Source: Paenibacillus sp. FSL H8-0548
Lineage (GTDB): Bacteria > Bacillota > Bacilli > Paenibacillales > Paenibacillaceae
DNA: 64,000 nucleotides
Assembly (NCBI RefSeq): GCF_038630985.1
Contig: NZ_CP152049.1
Location: 4,731,501 to 4,795,500 of the forward strand
Direction of reading: 5' to 3'
Shown: piece after piece, positions 8,687 through 18,031 of the stretch
How the letters are laid out: each line of letters begins with the position of its first letter
Position numbering within the stretch: the first letter of the stretch is position 1
The notes under the pieces: generated by a model
Told to the model about the DNA's origin: nothing
Seen by the model: the letters and a program-made list of their open reading frames with translations, nothing else
Databases searched by the model: none
Position numbers and translations under genes: made by a program

Positions 8687-10423
8687 TTAATTGATAAAGC
8701 TCGTATACTGCAGCAATCGTTTCAGCATAACCGCTGCTTGTGCTCTGGTTGCATTCTCTGAAGGAGCAAAGGTCGTATCCGTTTTCCCGTTAATAATGCC
8801 GCCCTCAACGGCCTCTGCTACAGCGTCCTGTGCCCAGCTGCTGATCAATGCAAGATCGGAAAACTTAGCCAAAACGCCGCTAGCTGCAGCAGAATTCGTT
8901 GTTTTGCCTGCTGCACTAATCGCTCTGGCAACCATAACCGCCATCTGCTCACGCGTAATTGTAGCATTCGGCTTAAAACTGTTGTCCTGATAGCCTGTAA
9001 CCAGATCCGCTTTCACAGCTGCTCCAACCGCTCCTGCATACCAGTCGGTTGATTTGACATCTGTGAAGGATGCGGAAGCCGCATCCACATTTAAGCCTAA
9101 AGAACGAACTAACAAAGCTGCGAATTCGGCGCGAGTAATATTACTATTGGGTACAAATGTATCACTAGTAGCTCCCGTGACGATTTGCTTGGAAGCTAAC
9201 AGCTCAATCTCTTCTTTAGCCCAATGCGTACTTACATCCGTAAACGTTTTGACTGAGTTTAGTACGGTATAAATACTATTCCCGTTTCGTTTGAATGTAA
9301 TTTTGTAAGTCCCGTCTGCTTGTTTATTGAATACAGCAGGTACGAATGAGAATGCTCCTGTAGTCGGGTCATAAAGGACGACAGTCGATGTGTCGGCACC
9401 TGATTGAAGCGTTCGGATGATCGATCTTTCAACATAGGTTGTCCCAAAGTTATTAATCTCGACCGACTTCCCATTCCCTGCAGCAGAAATCAAATATACA
9501 ATCGCACTGCCTGCTTGGGAGGTGTTAATTCCTTTCGCACTTTCTTGGATCTTAGCGTTCAGGTCTATATCTACGGTCGAGATATTGATTTGGATGCTGA
9601 TGTTGGCCTCGCCTGTTGCTAAGCTCTCTGCAAGTACAGCAAAATTGATTAGACTAATGGGCAAGGAATACTGGCCATCATTCGTTTGAAGTGAGATGAT
9701 TGTGTTAGGCGCTAGTTTCGCTGCATCGGCTAGAACTGAGGCAGGTAGATTAAACGTTACGCCTTCTCCGGCCTTATTACTGAAGGAAAGAGCTATGATG
9801 GGAGCAGCACCTTGGTTATCTTGACCTGCTGCTTTCGCTAATGCTTCGGCAAGTGCGTTCGCATCTGGCGTAACATTATTTGTCACGTGACCATTCGCTG
9901 CTGCCCCCTGCGTTACTGTATTCTTGCTTGCATCCACATTCACAATATTCGCATTCGTTTGCGGTGGAGTTACTAGATTGTTTGCTTCCACTGCCGTTTC
10001 ATTTGGTGCAGTAATAACAGAATCAATAGGTGGAGTAATAACAGAATCAATAGGTGGAGCTGGCGGTACGATAACATCGGATTGCGTAACAACCAGATCC
10101 TTCGTATCCACAATAGTGCCTTGACCGGCAATAATCTTATAGGTTCCTGCAGCCTCTGAGCTCAGTAAAGAAAATGAGCTTGAGAATTCACCGCCAACTA
10201 CCTTCGTAATGTCATAATAAACCGTACTGGTATTACCAGGACGCAGCACTTGAATAATTACTTCATCTAAAGTAGATGTGCCCGAAATGGTTACAGAACC
10301 GCCCTGCTTGATGGAAGCCACCTGATTCAATATAACAGCCGGATTAGCAGCAAATGCACTTATCGGCACCAGCGACAAACAAATCGCGAATATTAACATC
10401 ATACTTAACTTGCGAAATTTCAC
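8687..10423 (-). CDS. Secreted S-layer-anchored protein with three SLH domains
   Basis: I place the start at GTG 10423, where GAAAGTGAGG precedes it by 9 nt; an in-frame GTG at 10438 is possible but has no site. A signal peptide (MMLIFAICLSLVPISAFA) precedes a beta-rich N-terminal domain, a linker with PPIDSVIT twice in tandem and a mid-region of about 250 residues of unknown fold. Three C-terminal SLH domains follow (about residues 395-575): FTDVSTHWAKEEI, FTDVKSTDWYAGAV and FSDLALISSWAQDAV, each with a TRAE/TRE/TRA motif. SLH triplets bind pyruvylated secondary cell-wall polymers. Specific function is unknown. The upstream 699-residue secreted protein may share its transcript. Confidence 0.85.
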   Translation of the reverse strand: MKFRKLSMMLIFAICLSLVPISAFAANPAVILNQVASIKQGGSVTISGTSTLDEVIIQVLRPGNTSTVYYDITKVVGGEFSSSFSLLSSEAAGTYKIIAGQGTIVDTKDLVVTQSDVIVPPAPPIDSVITPPIDSVITAPNETAVEANNLVTPPQTNANIVNVDASKNTVTQGAAANGHVTNNVTPDANALAEALAKAAGQDNQGAAPIIALSFSNKAGEGVTFNLPASVLADAAKLAPNTIISLQTNDGQYSLPISLINFAVLAESLATGEANISIQINISTVDIDLNAKIQESAKGINTSQAGSAIVYLISAAGNGKSVEINNFGTTYVERSIIRTLQSGADTSTVVLYDPTTGAFSFVPAVFNKQADGTYKITFKRNGNSIYTVLNSVKTFTDVSTHWAKEEIELLASKQIVTGATSDTFVPNSNITRAEFAALLVRSLGLNVDAASASFTDVKSTDWYAGAVGAAVKADLVTGYQDNSFKPNATITREQMAVMVARAISAAGKTTNSAAASGVLAKFSDLALISSWAQDAVAEAVEGGIINGKTDTTFAPSENATRAQAAVMLKRLLQYTSFIN

Positions 10424-10479
10424 TTTGACATTCCTCACTTTCAGTTGTACATTTTAAGCTTTCCTACGATTCTCAACTA

Positions 10480-12579
10480 TTATCTATCATCCTGATCTTT
10501 TCTATAATCCGACTCAATTTGTTTCAAATCGAATTCTGCTTGAGTCACTTGTGTCGCCATATTAATTCCTACATTTGTAAAATCCATATTGAATTTATTA
10601 ATAATAAATGCCTTAACCGTATAATTAGCATTTGTAGCCGCGTCCGAAACATTGAAATGAGCGGAATACGTTCCTGTACCTATTTTTAAATTAGCCGTTA
10701 CTATACTCACAGGTGTTGTTCCATTCATTAATTGAAATAGAACCGTTTGGTTGCCTGTCAAATTATTATAATATTCATCATTATAATTTGTGTATGGTTT
10801 CAATACGCTTATAGATGCATTAATTCCGTTTTCTTTCGTTAATACCGGCGTAGTCATATAAAATAGTTCAGAGGATGCTTTAGCTATTCCTTCTATATAC
10901 TTACTGCTATAGCCTTCTGCATTAATAAAGATTTCATTGTATTTATTTTTTTGAAAAACACCTGAATTAATCGTAAGCTTACCTGCAGTTAGTGTGTATT
11001 CAGTATTATTCAATGGTCTCTGACCGCTTACCTCATTCCAAACGAGAACTTCATTTACTTTACTTCTCCAGTCCTCATTATCTTTGAACAAAAACTCACT
11101 TGCCGTATTGCTTAAGAAATATCCTGTAATATCAGGTGTATTGTAAGCAAACTCTCGTTCGAATACTTTATTTGTAATAGTTTTATATAAATCACTTAAT
11201 GCGTCAGCTTCAATTTTCACCTTAACAGTACCGCTCTTCACCGGATCATGAAATTGAACGACTAATCGCTTTCCAGAAATGTACACAACATCCTGTTCAC
11301 CTAGCGCGGAGTAAGTTATTCCTCTATTAAGTGAAATCATAATCTTCTCTTTCAAATTAGAAATCCCATCAACAAGAGTATTATCTGCAATTTTTTTGTT
11401 GAAATCCAGATTCAACCACTGACCGCTATGAGAAAAGTATCCAGATTCAAAATCAAGTTGTTCAATCCGATACATATAGTCTACATAAACATCCGATTGA
11501 ATAACATTGCCTGATGAATCTTTAATGGTATTCCCTTCAAAACTAACCCTAGTTTGTTGATTATTTCCAGTGAACAGTGGTGAATTAAAATGAATAATGA
11601 TTTTTTTCCCCGAGAAGGTAACTGTTGAATCTACAGGAATGTTCTCCCAGTAGTAAGTAGCTGGATTAATATATTTTATGTGAGCCTTCAAACTCTCTTC
11701 TGTATCCTTATTGCTAAGCACCTCTTCATCAAAAACAACTACGATATCCTGGTTGTTATTTGAAAGATAAGAGTCTAGAAATATAGGAGCAGTATTATCA
11801 GTCGGAATAGGTTCTTCGTCTCCTGAGTTAATTAGAATAAACGGAGTTGAAACTGAGTTTCCTTCGATATTCCCGTAACTGTCCGTAAAGGCCCATCCAT
11901 CGATAATGACTCGATTATTCGCTCCTGTGAGAGCCTTTTCAAAATGGAGGATAAGCTTTCCTGACTCAATGGAAACCGTATCTCCCTCAGCCCAATTTAC
12001 TTGATCATTATTTTTCAGTAAATAAATGTAATCCTTTAATTCATTACCTGTAATCTCAATGACCTCCTCGTGGAAGGTAATCGTCACATCGTGATTGTCA
12101 TTGCTTATTTCAGTACTCTGTAATACTGGGGGCGTTACATCTAAAATCATTTCCTCATTGAGGTTCCCAGCAGCATCCTTTAATGTACCGCTTGCGATTT
12201 TTATAAGTGTTTTCGTTCCTGATATGACTTTCAATTCATCATAGTAAGTGAGATATATTTGTTTCGAATAACTTAGTTGTATAGCACCCCGACCATATAA
12301 AGGTATAAAATTAATGCCATCTGTCGCAATACTCATTTGACTTCTCAAATAAGTATTAGCATCTACATCACCTGAATTAATCGTGATAGCTTCATCAAAA
12401 TTCAATCTCACGTTATTTCCACTATAAGAGCTTGATCCAACATAGGCAGGAGGCGTAATATCCTCTTGCATGGCTGATACAGATGTGGAAAACGAAAACG
12501 AGGTAAAAACCATCAAACCCAATAATAAACTAATGAAAACCTTTTTCTGCAGTAGTACCTTTATACTTGTTGCATGCAT
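10480..12579 (-). CDS. Large secreted protein with repeated SwmB/Ig-like domains
   Basis: The start is set at ATG 12579, immediately before a good signal peptide (VFISLLLGLMVFTSFSFSTSVSA); AAGAGGAG lies upstream. An in-frame ATG at 12642 would put 21 hydrophilic residues ahead of the signal. The mature 660 residues contain at least four units of about 110 residues, each beginning DxTPP or TAPIF and with a D-I/V-x-V-x-F-x-E-x-V strand (DVTITFHEEV, DIVVVFDEEV). This resembles the SwmB/Ig-like domains of cell-surface proteins. No SLH or sortase motif is seen. The next gene downstream (37 bp from stop to stop-side start) carries SLH domains, so the two may be partners. The ligand is unknown. Confidence 0.7.
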   Translation of the reverse strand: MHATSIKVLLQKKVFISLLLGLMVFTSFSFSTSVSAMQEDITPPAYVGSSSYSGNNVRLNFDEAITINSGDVDANTYLRSQMSIATDGINFIPLYGRGAIQLSYSKQIYLTYYDELKVISGTKTLIKIASGTLKDAAGNLNEEMILDVTPPVLQSTEISNDNHDVTITFHEEVIEITGNELKDYIYLLKNNDQVNWAEGDTVSIESGKLILHFEKALTGANNRVIIDGWAFTDSYGNIEGNSVSTPFILINSGDEEPIPTDNTAPIFLDSYLSNNNQDIVVVFDEEVLSNKDTEESLKAHIKYINPATYYWENIPVDSTVTFSGKKIIIHFNSPLFTGNNQQTRVSFEGNTIKDSSGNVIQSDVYVDYMYRIEQLDFESGYFSHSGQWLNLDFNKKIADNTLVDGISNLKEKIMISLNRGITYSALGEQDVVYISGKRLVVQFHDPVKSGTVKVKIEADALSDLYKTITNKVFEREFAYNTPDITGYFLSNTASEFLFKDNEDWRSKVNEVLVWNEVSGQRPLNNTEYTLTAGKLTINSGVFQKNKYNEIFINAEGYSSKYIEGIAKASSELFYMTTPVLTKENGINASISVLKPYTNYNDEYYNNLTGNQTVLFQLMNGTTPVSIVTANLKIGTGTYSAHFNVSDAATNANYTVKAFIINKFNMDFTNVGINMATQVTQAEFDLKQIESDYRKDQDDR

Positions 12580-12687
12580 AGTACTTCTTTCACTCCTCTT
12601 AATCGTTTTATTTGTCGAATTTATACCAATTAAACCTATCATTCGACTTTTTTCATGACATTCACTACTATAATCCTATTTCAAAAA

Positions 12688-12712
12688 CAAAAACATCCCC
12701 CATTTGGGGGAT
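12688..12712 (-). terminator. Terminator of the LuxR/MalT-like gene
   Basis: On the minus strand, ATCCCCCAAATGGGGGAT (7-bp GC stem) is followed by GTTTTTGTTTTTG. It is preceded by a second C/G-rich tract at 12722-12736. Confidence 0.75.
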
Positions 12713-12739
12713 ATAGATGTATGGGGATTACCCCCCTAT

Positions 12740-15301
12740 TTATATTAAAAGCTCAAATTCTTTAGCTCGCTGTAGAACTTTTACGCGATTGTTCACTCCA
12801 AGCTTTCGATATATACTTTTAATATGGGACTTTACGGTTTCTCCCGAGATGTGGAATTGAAAGGCAATTTCCTTATTCGACATTCCCTGATTAATCAATT
12901 GCAGTACTCTAGTTTCTTGCTCGGTCAGGAGGATTTCAAACAACAAAGTTTGATCTGGTGTCGTACTCCAAGCTTGAAGCAGCTGCTTAACATAAACGAT
13001 AGAAACCGCAGAAGTACTACTCGCATAACTATAACTACCTTGCTTAGACTTCAAATAAGCGGTTAACAGCTCCTGCATCAAGCTTCCTTCGTCAATGAAA
13101 CTGCGAATATACCCTTCTGGCTCCCCTAACATTAATGCAGTCTCCAATGGAACGAGAGCTGCCTCTAATTGACCCAAGCGCTGCATCGCCATACTTTGCA
13201 AAATTAATACCTTAATGCGATCCCTAAGATGATCTTCCTTAACTAGTAAAAGGTAGAGCTTCTCTAATAGATACAGCGCTTCTTCCAGCTGTTCACATGC
13301 AATAAGCACTCTTGCCAAAACGAGATAATCTGCCATACGATTGAGTGAAACCGCATCTGTGTGAGACAGTCCGAACTTTTGCAGCCAATCCATAGCACCA
13401 CTAGTGGAGCCCTGCTGCAAAGATAAACAAGCTTGCTGTCCTTCAATTTCTAGCATAAATTGTTCTTGATCTGGGGAATTTATTTGCCATTTCAACTGCT
13501 CCAGCAGCTCTGCTGCTCGGCGCGGATGGCCAGCCGCCTGTTGAATGCGAGAAGCACTAATGACAATACGAATCAATATCCGCGCAAAGGGCTTTACATC
13601 GTCCCGGGCCAGTCCCTGACTCACATAAAGCTCTGCCTCCTCCAAGCGGTTCCATTCAAACAGCAATTGACTATAAGAGGCATAAAAATAACCGACAAAA
13701 GGGTATTCCTTTTTATTTCCCCATGCTTTTATCCATTTCAACAAGAACTTGCCGGCTTCATGAAGATTGTTGATAAAAGCTAGGTGATCATCGAACGAGC
13801 TATATCCTTGATAGCGGTTTCGTCCCATTGTTTGGAAGAAGCTTCCTTCCGGCATATATTGTTCAACCAATTCGAAGTATTCGTTCGTTTGGTGAAGGTT
13901 TTTTTGAAGATAGGCTTTAACCGCATTAAAAAAATGAATATTGCCCATGACTTGATTCCAGTCTCTGTCTGCCATTTTTCCTTGCAGCGCTTGAAACCGC
14001 ATTTCCGCTTGCTCCATACGACTAAAAGACGCTTTCCATTCCCCGATACCAAGTAATACTGCGGAATAAAAAATTTCAATGTTAGGTTTATCGGCAAAGG
14101 TCGCTTCCGGTAAAACAGACAACCATCTGTTCAGGGCAGCACTCCTTGATTGCATCAAAATAAAGAGATTTTTCTCGATTAAACGAACAGCATCTCCGTA
14201 CTGTTTCCCCTCTATATAATGCTCCACCGCTTCGACATCAAATCCACTATTCTCAAGCCAAAGCGCTGCCTTTATATGTGCTTGCTCCCATTTTTCCGAA
14301 TCTTTTCTAAACATTTTTTGCAAAAAACCAGAGAGCAAATGATGATATCGATACCAATTCCTTTGGCTATCCAAAGGGATAATAAACAGATTCAGCTGCT
14401 CTAGCTTCTCTAATTGTTCTTGACCGTTCATTTTCCCTGTTACGGCGTTGCACAAGGAATCGTTCATACGACCTAAAATAGACGTTTCCAATAAAAAAGC
14501 GCGCTTTTCGTCCGATAAATGATGGAACACTTCATCCAATAAATAATCGGATAAATGATGCTGATGTCCATTAAATTGATTGATGGATTCGGTAATATTA
14601 TAACTGTGCTTTAGAGAAATCGCTGCAAGCTGCAGCCCGCTAATCCAGCCTTCTGTCTGATTGATCAGCTGTTTCACTTGTTCCTTCGTTAGCAATAAAT
14701 TTGTCGTATCTCGGAAAAAGACAAGTCCCTCTTCCAATTGAAATTGCAAATCCTGCATAACGATTGTATGTAATTCCCCTTTTGCCAAAAGCCTAGTCGT
14801 CGGTATCGATAGATCAGTACGGCTGGCTATATAAATATGAATATGTACAGGCAAATGCTCCAACAGATAAACCAACGAACGATGTATAGCAGGCAGCTCA
14901 ATGAACTGATAATCGTCAAGAATGATTACCAGTTCGCTGGTTATCGCATTTAATTCGTTAAGCAGCGCTATAAGTGTGGGTACTGAAGAAACCGAGTGCC
15001 CCTTCTCTAGTTCAAGCCAGACCGATTTTCCGAAATCAGGTATCTTCTGCTCAATGGATGCTGTTACGTAACTCCAAAACTGAACCCAATCATTATCCAG
15101 CTGATCTATCGAAATCCAAGCAGCAGGTACGCTGCTTTGTTTCACCCATTCACTTAACGCCGTTGTCTTTCCGTAACCAGCCTGCGCAGAAATAAATGTC
15201 AATTTAGCCTTCAAACCTGCATTAAACTTTTCAATCAAACTAGGCCGCGAAACTAAGGAGATGCGAGCTTGTGGGATGTGAAGTTTGGTGCTTAAAATCA
15301 C
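12740..15301 (-). CDS. MalT-like LuxR-family ATP-dependent transcriptional activator (LAL)
   Basis: The protein has 853 residues. An N-terminal STAND NTPase carries Walker A AGYGKTT at about 40-47 and a Walker B-like region VIILDDYQF. A long helical TPR-like region (about 370-770) follows, then a C-terminal LuxR helix-turn-helix (about 785-850: LTEQETRVLQLINQGMSNKE with ISGETVKSHIKSIYRKLG). MalT and related LALs are inducer-activated, oligomerising activators. It is divergent from the VOC dioxygenase gene, with 297 bp between. Whether it controls that gene or a more distant one cannot be told. The length is normal for the family and the gene looks intact. Confidence 0.88.
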   Translation of the reverse strand: MILSTKLHIPQARISLVSRPSLIEKFNAGLKAKLTFISAQAGYGKTTALSEWVKQSSVPAAWISIDQLDNDWVQFWSYVTASIEQKIPDFGKSVWLELEKGHSVSSVPTLIALLNELNAITSELVIILDDYQFIELPAIHRSLVYLLEHLPVHIHIYIASRTDLSIPTTRLLAKGELHTIVMQDLQFQLEEGLVFFRDTTNLLLTKEQVKQLINQTEGWISGLQLAAISLKHSYNITESINQFNGHQHHLSDYLLDEVFHHLSDEKRAFLLETSILGRMNDSLCNAVTGKMNGQEQLEKLEQLNLFIIPLDSQRNWYRYHHLLSGFLQKMFRKDSEKWEQAHIKAALWLENSGFDVEAVEHYIEGKQYGDAVRLIEKNLFILMQSRSAALNRWLSVLPEATFADKPNIEIFYSAVLLGIGEWKASFSRMEQAEMRFQALQGKMADRDWNQVMGNIHFFNAVKAYLQKNLHQTNEYFELVEQYMPEGSFFQTMGRNRYQGYSSFDDHLAFINNLHEAGKFLLKWIKAWGNKKEYPFVGYFYASYSQLLFEWNRLEEAELYVSQGLARDDVKPFARILIRIVISASRIQQAAGHPRRAAELLEQLKWQINSPDQEQFMLEIEGQQACLSLQQGSTSGAMDWLQKFGLSHTDAVSLNRMADYLVLARVLIACEQLEEALYLLEKLYLLLVKEDHLRDRIKVLILQSMAMQRLGQLEAALVPLETALMLGEPEGYIRSFIDEGSLMQELLTAYLKSKQGSYSYASSTSAVSIVYVKQLLQAWSTTPDQTLLFEILLTEQETRVLQLINQGMSNKEIAFQFHISGETVKSHIKSIYRKLGVNNRVKVLQRAKEFELLI

Positions 15302-15598
15302 AAGAATCAGCTCCGTATGTTTACAATATGTATCTATTACGTATTTTAACAGAAATCACTATAATACTTCACCGTTTTTTCCTGCGAAAATTCACCGTTT
15401 ACCTCTTACTTTTTGTACGAATCATAATTGTCTTTATAGACGATAAATGATATCGAGGTGTAATATCAGAGGTATTAAATAATGAAGAACAGCAAACATT
15501 ATATTATCTCCTAACGCGTCTGCGATTTCCACTCACCTGTAAGGTGATTTTGTTCTTCTATCATTTGACTAATCAAGTTATAAAGAGGAGGAAATATC
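15302..15598. promoter_or_regulatory. Divergent intergenic region between the MalT-like activator and the VOC dioxygenase
   Basis: No gene is seen. The region is AT-rich, with a near-palindrome TCACCTGTAAGGTGA at about 15534-15548 and the ribosome binding site AAAGAGGAGG just before the ATG at 15599. No convincing LAL operator could be picked out. Confidence 0.35.
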
Positions 15599-16540
15599 AT
15601 GCCTATCATTTCTGGACACCATCACATTTCGATGCTTACAAAAAATGCTCAAATAAACAATCATTTTTATCAACAAATACTAGGGCTGCGTAGAGTGAAA
15701 AAGACGGTCAATCAAGATAATCCTTTCATGTATCACCTCTTTTACGGGGATTTAACGGGCAGCGCAGGAACAGAGCTTTCTTTTTTTGAAATGCCTATGG
15801 CAGGAAGTACCGTTCGCGGCACAAATGCAATTACACAAATTGGTTTGCTAGTTCCGTCCATAGAAAGTCTCACCTATTGGAAAAAACGCTTTGAGGCATT
15901 AGATGTAAAGCATGATGAACTCACAAGTTATGCCGACCGGGATGCTTTGCACTTTGAAGACTCCGAAGGCTTGCGAATGATTCTGTTAAATAATAACGGT
16001 GACGTGGTTCCTGAAAACTGGTCAGCTTGGGAACAATCCACTGCTCCGCAAAAGCACCGAATACTAGGAATGGGTCCAGTCGAAATGACCGTTCACTCTT
16101 TAGAGAGCTTAGCGAATACGCTAAAAGATATGTTTGGTTATGTAGAAGCTTCCCGCACGGATAAAGAAGCCATTTATCAGTCCGTTGCCGGACAGTCATT
16201 TGGGGAGATTGTCATCAAGCAAGAGGAAGGTCCTAATGAGAAGCCAGGAAAAGGCAGTATTCATCATTTAGCAATCCGTGTTAAAAACGAAACCGAGCTG
16301 CGCTATTGGGATGAAGCAGTAAAAAAACATGGCTTTCACTCCACAGGGATTGTGGAGCGGTTTTACTTTCAAAGCTTATATTTCCGTGAGTCAAACGGTA
16401 TTTTATTTGAAATAGCGACAGATGGCCCTGGCTTTACAGCAGATTCAACGGTCGAGGAGCTCGGTAAAGCACTGGATTTGCCACCGTTTTTAGAAGAACG
16501 GCGTGCAGAAATTGAAGCAAGACTAACACCTCTTGACTAA
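15599..16540 (+). CDS. Ring-cleaving dioxygenase, two-domain VOC superfamily (MhqA/MhqO-like)
   Basis: The protein has 313 residues made of two glyoxalase/VOC modules (about 5-140 and 150-290). Candidate metal ligands are His in GHHHISML near the start, His in GSIHHLAIRV (about 217) and Glu in ILFEIATDGPGF (about 265). The segment LRRVKKTVNQDNP is characteristic of the Bacillus hydroquinone/catechol dioxygenase group (MhqA, MhqE, MhqO), which opens thiol-reactive quinols. Length matches that group. The AAAGAGGAGG site is strong. No MhqR-like MarR regulator is adjacent. Substrate assignment rests on family alone. Confidence 0.82.
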   Translation: MPIISGHHHISMLTKNAQINNHFYQQILGLRRVKKTVNQDNPFMYHLFYGDLTGSAGTELSFFEMPMAGSTVRGTNAITQIGLLVPSIESLTYWKKRFEALDVKHDELTSYADRDALHFEDSEGLRMILLNNNGDVVPENWSAWEQSTAPQKHRILGMGPVEMTVHSLESLANTLKDMFGYVEASRTDKEAIYQSVAGQSFGEIVIKQEEGPNEKPGKGSIHHLAIRVKNETELRYWDEAVKKHGFHSTGIVERFYFQSLYFRESNGILFEIATDGPGFTADSTVEELGKALDLPPFLEERRAEIEARLTPLD

Positions 16541-16661
16541 TTGATAAAAAAGAACATTTAAATTAACATGAACAAAATTAGCTTTCTGCGAGTAAACCAA
16601 GATAATGCTATAATATGAAATGTTAAGTCTATTTAATAATTGCTCAAAGGGGATTAAAAAC

Positions 16662-17351
16662 ATGAATCTTATTTATTCAGGAAAAACAAAAGATGTATAT
16701 GAGCTGGAAAATGGCGATTACCTGCTGAAGTTTAAGGATGATGTTACAGGAGAGAATGGTGTATTTGATCCAGGCGCTAACACAGTCGGTTTAGTGATGG
16801 AAGGTGCTGGCCGTGCGGGACTAAGCTTAACGAAGTTCTTTTTCGAGAAGCTGAAGACTGCGGGTATTCCCACTCATTACATAGATGCTAATATTGAGGA
16901 AGCAACCATGACTGTAGCTCCTGCTACTGTATTCGGAAAAGGCCTTGAAGTCATATGTCGTTATCGGGCAGTAGGCAGCTTCCTACGTCGATATGGCTTA
17001 TATGCACAAGAAGGACAATCGTTGGATGCATTCGTAGAAGTGACGCTTAAGGACGACGATCGACTTGATCCGCCAATTAGTAAGTCTGCCCTTGAGATGC
17101 TGGGTATATTGTCAGCAGAGGAGTATGCTACGCTTGAGAAGCTAACGAAGGAAATTAGTCAGGTCGTGAAGGACGAGCTCGCTAAGAAGGGTATCGAGCT
17201 TTATGATATTAAATTGGAATTTGGCCGGATTAATAAAGATGGACAGGTTGTACTTATTGATGAAATTTCTGGCGGTAATATGAGAGCATACAAGGACGGA
17301 GTCTACATTGAACCGCTAGCTTTGGAGAAACTGATGTTGGCGGCTGACTGA
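16662..17351 (+). CDS. purC: PurC-like SAICAR synthetase, stand-alone and divergent
   Basis: The start at ATG 16662 is preceded by AAAGGGG 9 nt upstream and begins MNLIYSGKTKDVYEL, the nucleotide-binding beginning of SAICAR synthetases. An earlier in-frame ATG at 16620 lacks a site. The 229-residue protein keeps KFKDDVTGENG, RYRAVGSFLRRYG, DDDRLDPP and the acidic DEISGGNMR. Standard PurC ligates aspartate to CAIR in purine synthesis. Canonical enzymes read DEISPDT(C/S)R at the last motif, and no other pur genes are nearby, so this may be a second, specialised paralogue rather than the housekeeping enzyme. A strong terminator follows. Confidence 0.75.
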   Translation: MNLIYSGKTKDVYELENGDYLLKFKDDVTGENGVFDPGANTVGLVMEGAGRAGLSLTKFFFEKLKTAGIPTHYIDANIEEATMTVAPATVFGKGLEVICRYRAVGSFLRRYGLYAQEGQSLDAFVEVTLKDDDRLDPPISKSALEMLGILSAEEYATLEKLTKEISQVVKDELAKKGIELYDIKLEFGRINKDGQVVLIDEISGGNMRAYKDGVYIEPLALEKLMLAAD

Positions 17352-17383
17352 ATCATTTGAAATGATGACGATACCTAATAAAG

Positions 17384-17420
17384 TAATTTAAGGGCACCCA
17401 ATTGGGTGCCCTTTCATTAG
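17384..17420 (+). terminator. Terminator after the PurC-like gene
   Basis: AGGGCACCCAATTGGGTGCCCT is a 10-bp perfect GC-rich stem followed by TTTCATT. A smaller 7-bp inverted repeat (GCTAACA / TGTTAGC) lies at 17475-17493, towards the opposing DUF4180 gene. Confidence 0.85.
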
Positions 17421-17532
17421 CATCGAATATCTGTATGATGAAAATAAAATTATAGACTGTCGCTGTTTTATTGAGCTAACATAATCTGTTAGCGTAATGA
17501 CAAATGATATGGTTCACTATTATTAATCGGAA

Positions 17533-17904
17533 TTAATTGATACTGTGAAGAGCGTGAAGTGCATCCTGTTTATCTGCTAAAAAGAATACCTGCTTGCCGT
17601 TGTTGCACTCATAAATAAAATCCTTCAAACTCTTGCTGTTATGCTCAACGAAATCTCCAACAATAGCGAGCTTAACATTGTAGTTCGCATATTTCTGCAG
17701 TACATCACCTGCAAGTCTGGTTTTTAGCTCGAAGAAATCCTTAGTTATGTTCGATTTGTTAATCATTATTTTATAGCATCCATTGTAGTTGTAGCTAATA
17801 GAAGCCATTAAATCCAGTGCATCTTGAACATCATGTATTATGATGTCAGAGCTATCTACAATTGCGACCTTAGAATTACCGACTTGGTCGATAAATATAT
17901 TCAT
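17533..17904 (-). CDS. DUF4180 protein
   Basis: The protein has 123 residues and no signal peptide or membrane segment. It has the DUF4180 pattern: an N-terminal VAIVDSSDIIIHDVQDALDL, the central block INKSNITKDFFELKTRLAGD with LQKYANYNVKLAIVGDF, and a C-terminal SKSLKDFIYECNNGKQVFF. The fold is probably a small cytoplasmic alpha/beta (STAS-like) domain. The biochemical role is unknown. It is monocistronic. Confidence 0.8.
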   Translation of the reverse strand: MNIFIDQVGNSKVAIVDSSDIIIHDVQDALDLMASISYNYNGCYKIMINKSNITKDFFELKTRLAGDVLQKYANYNVKLAIVGDFVEHNSKSLKDFIYECNNGKQVFFLADKQDALHALHSIN

Positions 17905-18031
17905 ATATATACCACCTTCCGTTGATAATATGCTTTAATTTAACAATTCTATCACATTATTCACATTTTTAGTTCAGCGTATCATGATTAAACTAATCTG
18001 CTAGTTAGCCTTTTGCACCTCTAAATAACAA

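Noticed and set aside
12470..12658. Short plus-strand hydrophobic frame opposite the signal peptide of the 699-residue secreted protein
   Set aside because: It is the antisense shadow of the signal peptide and has no ribosome binding site.
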